From positions 124,001 to 188,000 of the forward strand of contig JBAJFG010000581.1 of assembly GCA_037903475.1 (NCBI GenBank): a DNA stretch of 64,000 bases. The letters are read 5' to 3'. This document shows, piece by piece, positions 56,985 through 64,000 of the stretch. The translations under genes and the position numbers were made by a program. The notes below the pieces were generated by a model, which saw only the letters and a list, made by a program, of their open reading frames with translations, did no database searches and was not told the DNA's origin. The DNA is from Ancylostoma caninum. Taxonomy: Eukaryota > Nematoda > Chromadorea > Rhabditida > Ancylostomatidae. Within the stretch, counting starts at the first letter, position 1, and each line of letters opens with the position of its first letter.

Positions 56985-57667
56985 AGGTAGCGCTCATAGG
57001 AATTTCTGTGTTGGAGATTTCGCGACATATCGGAGTTTTTAGGGGCGGTCTTAAGGGAAATCGGCAATGACGAATGGTAAAACAAGCGGGAAACACAGAA
57101 AATGATGGCGGTTTTTCACGTACATCCATCGGGCGGACTAGTGTTCATTGATGGGTCCCGCCACGGAACCCTGATGAAAGGTATAGTCTGTCCAAAACGA
57201 CGAGTCCGCCCACGCACGCGGGGATCGAGGAGCTGCCACGTTTGCCAGCACTCCACATCATCATCCCTGATCTGCGTATCACGTTCCATCGTTATCTTCA
57301 TGGTATTGACCAATGATTTGGCTGTGACGTGTTCGACTTGGCAGCCAACAGCATACACACGTTGTACGTTCCAGCCGCGCTGCTTCTCGATCCCCGCGTG
57401 CGTGGGCGGACTCGTCGTTTCGGACAGAGTATACGCATCCCGTACACCACACTCCATCCACTGTGCTAGACCACACGCGCACATCCGGACAATAGCGTTA
57501 GCTGGTGCGACGAAGCCCCTTTGTCCAAATCGGCAGATGTGTCCACTGCAGTATATTCGCAGATAGGCGGCTATTCACTGTGTTCAACTTACTGTTGTGA
57601 TCGTCGAACGGTCGGTTACGCGGTAAGCGACTCCTTTCAGAAGTGATAATTTTCGTGGATGCTGCCT
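56985..57667. mobile_element. TTAA-type MITE with inner 45-bp hairpin
   Basis: It lies between TTAA sites (56981-56984 and 57668-57671), with ends AGGTAGCGCTCATAGG and CCACGAA...GGATGCTGCCT. Inside, the arm at about 57190-57236 (GACGAGTCCGCCCACGCACG, CGGGGATCGAGGAG) has an almost perfect inverted copy at about 57379-57425. Flanking blocks match the 12246-12664 element in reverse orientation. Confidence 0.75.
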
Positions 57668-57671
57668 TTAA

Positions 57672-58418
57672 AGGGCAACCGCCGATACCCAATCATTTGA
57701 AGCGTTATTTTCGCTGAGCGTAGGAGGAAGTCTCAGCTTCTCTGGGTGATGTCTAATGACCATGACTAATGAGATATCGTTGCTGCGTAGTTGTCTCCAT
57801 AGTAAGACGCATTCGGTACATTAATGACGGACTACTGATATAACCCTCAATCGCTTGGGCACTCGTGTTTGTTGGCCTTTAAGGATCATTTCACGTGTAG
57901 AATGGAATCAACCCCATAGAAGGATCGAAAACGATGTGAGACTTCGCCGCTGAGTGCGAATGGATGAGTGGTTACCGCTGTGACTCACATTCTTCTGGAA
58001 TACTTCATTTCATTTGGCCACCTGGAAGCATCTGCTTCTGCTCTCAGTTTCGGTTCCTTTTCTTTCGTTCTCTCTTCTTATCCCTTGCTTTTTCTGTGCA
58101 TTGTTATTCTTTTTCAAATCTAGTGTGCTAAATGGAATAAAATTCTCTTAGGTATAATAACTTTCTTGATCATTTTCCGCAAAAGTCGTCGCTAACTGAC
58201 CACAGAGCCACAGTTCTGTGTGTTTTCTCAGTCCGGTAACACAATATCAAAACACTGAGAGGGACACGAGTACCTATTTATGCAAAAGCGACATTTTTGA
58301 TTGAGAAACACGTGAAATGAATCCAGACCTAATTTAAAGGCGAAACTATTCAGGAGACTGAAAGTGTTTAAAAACACTTTCAAGCACTACAAACAGATAT
58401 ATGCGAGAGCTCCTAGCC
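57672..58418. other. No feature recognised
   Basis: Short pyrimidine-rich tracts (58030-58090) but no exon, ORF or repeat that can be supported. Confidence 0.35.
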
Positions 58419-58422
58419 TTAA

Positions 58423-58885
58423 AGGCAGCAGGAGCTGAAATCTTCGACTCCGAGCTGAGCTGTGGGTGATGAAGTACAGACTCAGCACATCATAAATGTG
58501 GAACGAACACAGACAATGATGGCTTACCTGCAGAGGATATGGAACATTCGTCGCGAACACGCCTGGCCGTGTTCGCGCGCGGACGAGTTTTCCCCGGCGC
58601 AGAAGCCATTGCGGTGCGTGGTTTGGCGCAAAGGGAAAACGAAATGCATTCAATTCACAGGGTTTCATGGCGGGACTCGACCAAAACCACGCGCCGCACT
58701 GGCTTTCGCGCCGGGGAAAACTCGTCCGCGCACGAACACGGCCAGGCGTGTTCGCGACGAATGTTCCATTTTCTCAGCAGGTAAGCCATCATTGTCTGTG
58801 TTCGTTTCACATTTATGATGTGCTGAGTCTGTACTTCACCACCCGCAGCTCAGCTCAGAGTCGAGAATTTCAGCTCCTGCTGCCT
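58423..58885. mobile_element. TTAA-flanked foldback element, arms about 220 bp
   Basis: The whole 463-bp element is a large imperfect palindrome flanked by TTAA (58419-58422 and 58886-58889). The left arm runs from AGGCAGCAGGAGCTGAAATC through GTTCGTTCC-like and GCTTACCTGC to GGACGAGTTTTCCCC. The right arm repeats these inverted and ends TTTCAGCTCCTGCTGCCT. The centre near 58620-58680 is the only non-paired part. The mirrored ORFs in it are artefacts of the symmetry. Confidence 0.92.
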
Positions 58886-58889
58886 TTAA

Positions 58890-59140
58890 TTTAAGTCCAA
58901 CGTGATACCAATTAATGGTTTAAAGCATTCCAAAATAAAACATATTCAAGAGTGAGACAGATCTCTTATGATATGAGCATAAAGTGCTTCCTAGACAACA
59001 AGAAAACTTTCCTAGACTTACTCTAAATCTAAAACTAAAGAGTCCAATTCAGATACGACACATCTTCAGCAAAACCTCACGAGCCTTTTCCTAAGAGCTA
59101 CGAATATAATCGCATCTGCGCAAACTACTACGGCGAGACT
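58890..59140. other. Likely 3' flank of the 110-aa gene
   Basis: AT-rich; contains CCAAAATAAAACATATTC and similar AATAAA-like runs on both strands. No other feature. Confidence 0.35.
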
Positions 59141-59143
59141 GGT

Positions 59144-60891
59144 CTAATATGCGTCAGAACTAGAGAAGGGATCAGTCCAGCCACCGAAAAATCTCGACTT
59201 GTAATAATCCAAGACAGTCTTTTTCTTCTGAAGCATCTCCTCAGACAGTGATCCTTCCTTTTCCATTCTCCTCCAAGTGAACCGATTAATGGGGTGATCC
59301 GGGCCTTTCCACCACCTTAAACTTCACGAAATTAAAACACTGAAACTGAAGACATTGGAGAAGAGAAACTAAAGGATTTTCTACATATTATGACGAGGAA
59401 GTAAGAATTACCAGATGCGTCAAACACAAACTCACCGCACTCCAACGTTATAACCAACGATGTAAACTGTCATTGCAACTGCAAGAGCAGGCCCAGTTCT
59501 GCGCAGCGGAAGCGTAACTATGTTCCAGAACCTGTAAGTTGAGTATGGAGTATACCACTCAACCAGTACCACCAGGAAAACTTATGCAAGAACACCAGAT
59601 TTATAAACATAGAAAAGGGAAATGATTTCAACATATCTTTTGAAGTTGTTTGAATTTATTCAGCTAGGGAACAGAATTGCTAATATCTCATTTGCGTGAA
59701 GCGCTATTCACCAATTTCACACATGCAAAAATATGAGAAACATCTGGTATTTCTATTAAATTCTATTGAACCACCAAATGCGACTACATCGTGAACGGTG
59801 ATTAGGAGGACATCAGCAGTTTTCATTTCACATATATACGTGCTTTTGTCAATCCAAACATTCCAAACACGCCTTCATTTCCGGAGTATTTTTCACGGAG
59901 GCTGTTCAATGCGGCAGGTATCTCAAGGATGAGCAGATACAAGATTTTCGGAAACCCGGACAACGGTACGAAGAACGGAATGGCCAAAAATGTACGAATA
60001 ACGGACTGCAGATTGCGGATAACGGATGAGGATTACAGAGGTACAGAAGATCTGCTCTGGTAATTGTGCAGCACGAATGCAGTATGTACAGTCGAACAGT
60101 AATCCGTCAAACTTAACTTTTAAACTCATGTGATCATTACCCTCTGTTCTCTGCCATCCTGCCCTTTATCCTTCCTCTAAGCAGTTACTGGGGAAAAGCC
60201 GGATTAATTATGCACCAACGTAATACTTCGCCGACCTGTTTTACTGATATGTCACTGAGACCGCTACATATGTACAAATAACCAATGAAGAGATGAAGGC
60301 AACAGAACGTTCGTGAATAGGGATTAGAAAATATGAAATGTGAGATATAAAATAGTAATTCGCAGCTGGACAGAAGTACCGTGGAATCAATACGAATATT
60401 TAGGTTTAATCTGCGAATGAGACGTGTGCTGCAAATGAAATGTAATATAAAGCCCATTTGAACTAGAAATGAAAGGGTCGGGACATCTGCAAGAATGCTT
60501 GAAATGCAAGAAGATCAAGACAATATCCTTATAAATAGCAAAATAAAAATTAAAATCAGCTTCTGCTCAGTTTTCATGGAATATATAACTGGGCTCCTTG
60601 AAAAACATTCACATTTACCAGATAAGCCTGACTGCACAAGCAAGATAGATCACTAAATTTTTACCTCCTCAAAAGGAACAACAAGCACATGCACAATATC
60701 AAGTACAACGGAGTGAAACGAATGGCACTGGCATAAGATTAGCACTAATACGGACGCCTCCCAACTCATTCCTTATATACACATTATCGCCACCTTTTTC
60801 AGAGATAGATACGACTAAATCCTCACCTATGCGAGAAATTGGACACTCCTGTAGGTTTTGGAATGAATTTGGGGTTCTTCTCTTCCGACAT
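59144..60891 (-). CDS. Small membrane protein, 110 aa, three exons, complete
   Basis: Minus-strand exons 60891-60827, 59531-59436 and 59315-59144 have phases 0-2, 2-2 and 2-stop and give 111 codons including TAG. The N-terminus is MSEEKNPKFIPKPTGVSNFS. A helix follows: FWNIVTLPLRRTGPALAVAM and TVYIVGYNVGV. Next comes WWKGPDHPINRFTWRRM, then a charged stretch EKEGSLSEEMLQKKKTVLDY and the end FFGGWTDPFSSSDAY. One central membrane segment with basic flanks is the pattern of many small mitochondrial inner-membrane subunits, but I do not recognise the family. The ATG follows a GCCGTTCAG acceptor-like site 12 bp upstream. The gene lies 279 bp after the INCENP stop on the same strand. Confidence 0.7.
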
Positions 60892-60892
60892 G

Positions 60893-60909
60893 TACTACTG
60901 CTACTGAAC
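60893..60909 (-). promoter_or_regulatory. Candidate trans-splice acceptor before the 110-aa gene
   Basis: GATGCCGTTCAG followed by a 12-base leader and ATG has the form of a nematode spliced-leader acceptor. It is an inference from position and sequence only. Confidence 0.4.
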
Positions 60910-61169
60910 GGCATCCACGTTCACAGACAGATGGCATATAACAATGTAACGATAATTGGCTCAATAAGTGAGGATGCACTCAACGCTAAAGGCGGGAATG
61001 TAACAGATCATCTCAAAAATCTTTATGTCTCAAAACTGTAGTTAATCAATGAGGCCGATAAAACAATATATTATACAGATCAGTGATATGAGAGGATAAA
61101 TTGTTCATAAAAAAAGGATTCATAAGATACATAGATAGAAAGATATATGGTACAAGTAAGCTTCTTCCA

Positions 61170-64000
61170 TCAGTATTTATTGTTTAGCCTAAGCTGGAAA
61201 GCACCGACTCCCGGGCGTGGTTTGCCGATGGGTGACTCCCATATTCCAGATGAACCTCGTCGAGGATAAACCTTGGTGCTGCCGAAGATCAATCCGAGAT
61301 CTGGCTGAAATGCGAGGATTCACGCAGAAACAAAGTAGAAGCACCAAACTATACAAGTCAAGGGGAAAACAAACTACATGAACTATCTAAAAATAAGAAA
61401 AATCTATCCAGTTGAAAGAGGAGAACGAATGAAAAAAAGGCTACGAAGGCAGAGAGAAACCTTGGACGAGGAAAAAACACAACCAATGAGATCAGGATAA
61501 AACTAGCCGATTCCGGCACGCTTCTAATTCCCCTTCACCGCTATTCTTTGACCCCCAGTCAACAACGCTTACTTCCGAACTTGAAATATACAAAGAGGTG
61601 AGCAGTACACAGGAAAAGTTAGAAAAAATGAAGCAAAAAAAAAACACCCACCGCCATAATCTCGCCGAAATAAGCGTCTGGATCAAATTCTCCACTGCGG
61701 ATTTTTCTGTTTTGACGCTCAATCGTACGCCGGAACTGGAGCCCTTCCGCCCAAGATGGGACCTTCTTACGTGGAGCATCCTAGCAGAAATAATTCAATT
61801 GAAGGAATTAGTATAAGTAAAGACAATGACGTTGGAAGGAACCTCCTGATCGGTTTCGTCCCCACTCGAGAGATCTTCAATATTGTAGTCATTTTCGGTC
61901 GCAGGTGCGTGTTTCTTGTCAGGCGTCATCTCATAAGAACTATGTCGTGATGATGATTTGTCGTAAGCACTCGACACCTGAAGGCACCATGACAGAAACT
62001 GGATGCGTAGCTATGAAGATAACACAAGGACACGTACAAGATCCGTTGGCAAACAGTAAGGAAATGAATGACCGTAAAAAACCTTGAACGGCTGATCTGC
62101 GCACTAATATTAGGGTGTAAAACTATGGATGTGTTTCGCTTTCGCTCGGAACAAAAATTATTCTAAAAAACGATAAAGGAACACTCCAATCAAACTTGTG
62201 TACCAAATCAAACTTGAGTGTATAGCTGTCCTTCTTCATCCTTCACGCAGGAAACGAAGTTCTTTCTTGAAGAAATCACTGCGCTATGAGTCAAAATAGG
62301 CGCTTTCTCGAACCCCAACTTTTTTTCGCGGTTTTTCTGGATTTCTTTTCGCAAGGGAAGCTTTCCAGTCAGAAATAAGTGGTGGTGTGATAGTGGCAAG
62401 TTTAGGCGACGCGGCGGATGAGAGGACTTCCCATTACTTCTTCAGTTTTTTTTTGTTGGCCAGGTCGTGGAAAAATTCTAGTGTCGTTGTTTGACAAGAT
62501 GATGGTGAAGTGGCTGGCCCATGTGGCCCAATTTTTGTAAACGAGGCTTCTTTCGTCAGACCACTCCTTCCATATTCTACACGTCTTCTCTAGTACGTGG
62601 GTAGCCATGTTTTGGGCTGGATGGCGTTGCTCTGTTTTGCGGCACAACAGCGATTTTTTGCAAGCGCTTTCGTAATGTGCCCCTCTTATCCTTGGCACTT
62701 AAACTGTTGTTAGTCAAGGTATTATACTACGTGGGAGAATTCGTTTGATGGCGGGTTCCCACAATAATGTGGCTCCAGTTGGCAGTCTTTCAAATCTTTT
62801 TTCAAAAATCAAAAATTGATTTTTTTCAACAGATTCATATAGATGCTATAGATGCTCAAAGAATTGCTCGTTAACCTATTCTGGACAGTTGAGCATATGG
62901 CTTCGATAACACTTTGACACATAGAGATGAAAAAGTGTGTAGAGATGAAAAAGTGTGTGCGCATTTATAGTTTTACACCCTAACAATATCATATCAGCGT
63001 TGCCAAGTTCAAAACTTGCCTCAAAGATGTTAGATAACGCACAGGAAGGAGTAAGCGAAAGAACTTATATACCCATAACTCCGAGTTCATTTTGTTTATA
63101 CCCTTTCACCGGTTCTGATAAAAAAAAATTAATCGAAAGAACTCACGTCGAAGCTAACATTATCGAAATGGCGGTTGTGAAGCTCAGCGCAAGAGCTGAC
63201 GTTAAGACGACGCTTAGCCTCTTCCTCTTCTTCAGCAAGTTGCCTTTCTCTGTTCTTCGCTTCAGCCTCTTCTCGCAGCTTTTGCTCCTCCTGCAACCGT
63301 CTCTTTTGCTCCTCCATCAACCGCCTCTGTTGCTCTTCCATCAGCCGCCTCTGTTGCTCCTCCATCAAGCGCTTTTGTTCTTCCATCAACATTCGCTTTT
63401 GTTCTTCCTCTAAACGTCGTTCTTCCTCCTTTCGTTCCCTCTCCAACCGCATTTCCTCTTCCTTTCTGTGTTCTGCCTCCAGGCGTTCCCTTCGAAGTTG
63501 CTCTTGTATGAAAGCACCTTCGCGTTCTCTTTCTTCCTCATCTTCAAACATTTTTCGCTGGTCCTCGAATTCCATCATGCAATCCCCCTGTTCCTCATAT
63601 CGTGGATTAGACCGCAAATCTTCCTCCGAACTGACTATTACATCAATCTCCATTTTGAGGTTTTCCATGGACAAATGCTCTTGATCATTCAGCTTCATGC
63701 GTGGCCCTTCTCCTTTTTCGTTCAACCTTCAAAGTAAGAAATGAAGATGCAGAATAAAGGAAGAGCAGCGAAATAGGATAGATTAACAACCTTTCTTCAA
63801 CCCCTTCCTCCTTGTTCTGAAGAAGCGCACGTTCCTCACAATCAGTATGTAGGTGGATCGCCCTCTTTTCCGACTAAATTTTAAATTTTGATAAGCCGGA
63901 ATGAAAGAATAAAGCCAGTCTACGAAAGTTTGTAAGAGATTTTACATGTACAAGATCACATGTTGAAACGCACCGGAGAATCACTTGTCGAGCCGTCACT
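61170..64000 (-). CDS. icp-1: Inner centromere protein (INCENP / ICP-1), 5' end outside the window
   Basis: INCENP is the scaffold of the chromosomal passenger complex; its IN-box binds and activates Aurora B. The minus-strand exons are 64000-63946 (partial), 63873-63791, 63726-63147, 61977-61843, 61780-61652 and 61304-61170, all in consistent phase. The third encodes a long charged single helix (EEEREREGAFIQEQ, repeated RLMEEQQR units), the typical INCENP SAH region, ending LNVSSCAELHNRHFD. The next exon reads RHSSYEMTPDKKHAP, then DYNIEDLSSGDETDQE. The IN-box follows: DAPRKKVPSWAEGLQF, then EFDPDAYFGEIMA. The last exon gives PDLGLIFGSTKVYPRRGSSG and IWESPIGKPRPG. RRGSSG-IWESP corresponds to the phosphorylated TSS segment of INCENP. 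The N-terminal BIR-1/CSC-1-binding part is beyond the edge. Confidence 0.95.
61978..63146 (-). other. Large INCENP intron (1.17 kb)
   Basis: The donor FD|GTGAGT at 63147 and the acceptor CTTCAG at 61978 give phase 0 on both sides and continuous INCENP homology, so minus ORFs at 62208-62698 are not exons of this gene. Nothing else is recognised inside. Two copies of AGAGATGAAAAAGTGTGT are at 62923-62957. Confidence 0.7.
63278..63400 (-). repeat. 24-bp tandem repeats coding RLMEEQQR in INCENP
   Basis: Four adjacent 24-bp units (CTCCATCAGCCGCCTCTGTTG and variants) encode the 8-residue unit RLMEEQ(Q/K)R. They form part of the single alpha-helix; unit number could vary between worms. Confidence 0.8.

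Noticed and set aside
58462..58894. Mirrored ORFs on both strands
   Set aside because: Caused by the symmetry of the foldback element.
62208..62698. Minus ORFs that could be extra INCENP exons
   Set aside because: Joining 63147 directly to 61977 keeps phase 0 and gives continuous INCENP-like sequence, so these ORFs are intronic.
1..64000. CRISPR arrays, bacterial operons, tRNA or rRNA genes
   Set aside because: None was seen by eye; direct repeats present are minisatellite, microsatellite or transposon repeats. A tRNA covariance scan was not possible.

Overview
The window is nuclear DNA of a nematode, most likely a strongylid (hookworm-like) clade V worm. The evidence is: short phase-compatible exons with GT-AG introns of tens to a few hundred bases, an INCENP/ICP-1-type gene, a nicotinic receptor subunit gene of nematode style, an intact RTE-type LINE, a mariner, and very many short non-autonomous DNA transposons. 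There is no bacterial, phage or organellar signature. All host genes that could be modelled lie on the minus strand, and all were found by reading exons across splice sites, because only a few exons are long ORFs.

Layout. 0.2-5.4 kb: an Ig-like ectodomain gene split by a 3.4 kb intact RTE retrotransposon in the same orientation. 6.1-7.8 kb: a 60-bp minisatellite interrupted by a hAT-type MITE, with diverged inverted units at 8.4-8.6 kb. 9.5-10.8 kb: a degenerate LINE on the plus strand. 11.4 kb: one orphan coding exon. 14.4-16.9 kb: the 3' end of a single-pass membrane protein gene with a further LINE scrap inside it. 17.6-19.3 kb: a scrambled LINE remnant carrying a 1.3 kb mariner. 19.7-20.4 kb: a CR1-like LINE 3' fragment. 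20.6-25.0 kb: exons of one or two unidentified genes. 27.2-30.8 kb: repeats only. 31.2-43.1 kb: a nicotinic acetylcholine receptor-type subunit gene of at least 14 exons, with five repeats in its introns. 44.1-45.0 kb: two abutting TTAA-flanked MITEs. 45.4-48.7 kb: a gene for a basic low-complexity protein with a possible PP1-docking motif. 49-51.2 kb: a MITE and exons of an unidentified gene. 52-58.9 kb: almost only MITEs, including a large foldback. 59.1-60.9 kb: a complete three-exon gene for a 110-residue membrane protein. 61.2 kb to the right edge: the 3' two-thirds of an INCENP gene.

Functional picture. INCENP is the scaffold of the chromosomal passenger complex (Aurora B). The 110-aa gene starts only 279 bp after the INCENP stop on the same strand and has a splice-acceptor-like site just before its ATG, which suggests a trans-spliced operon. 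The receptor gene encodes a complete Cys-loop subunit but lacks the loop C vicinal cysteines.

The most unusual non-genic content is the set of TTAA-flanked elements. Several unrelated interiors share an AGGCAG or CAY(C/A)TTCGCGAC terminus. The exon models are inferences from reading frames, splice sites and phases; no alignment or transcript data were available.
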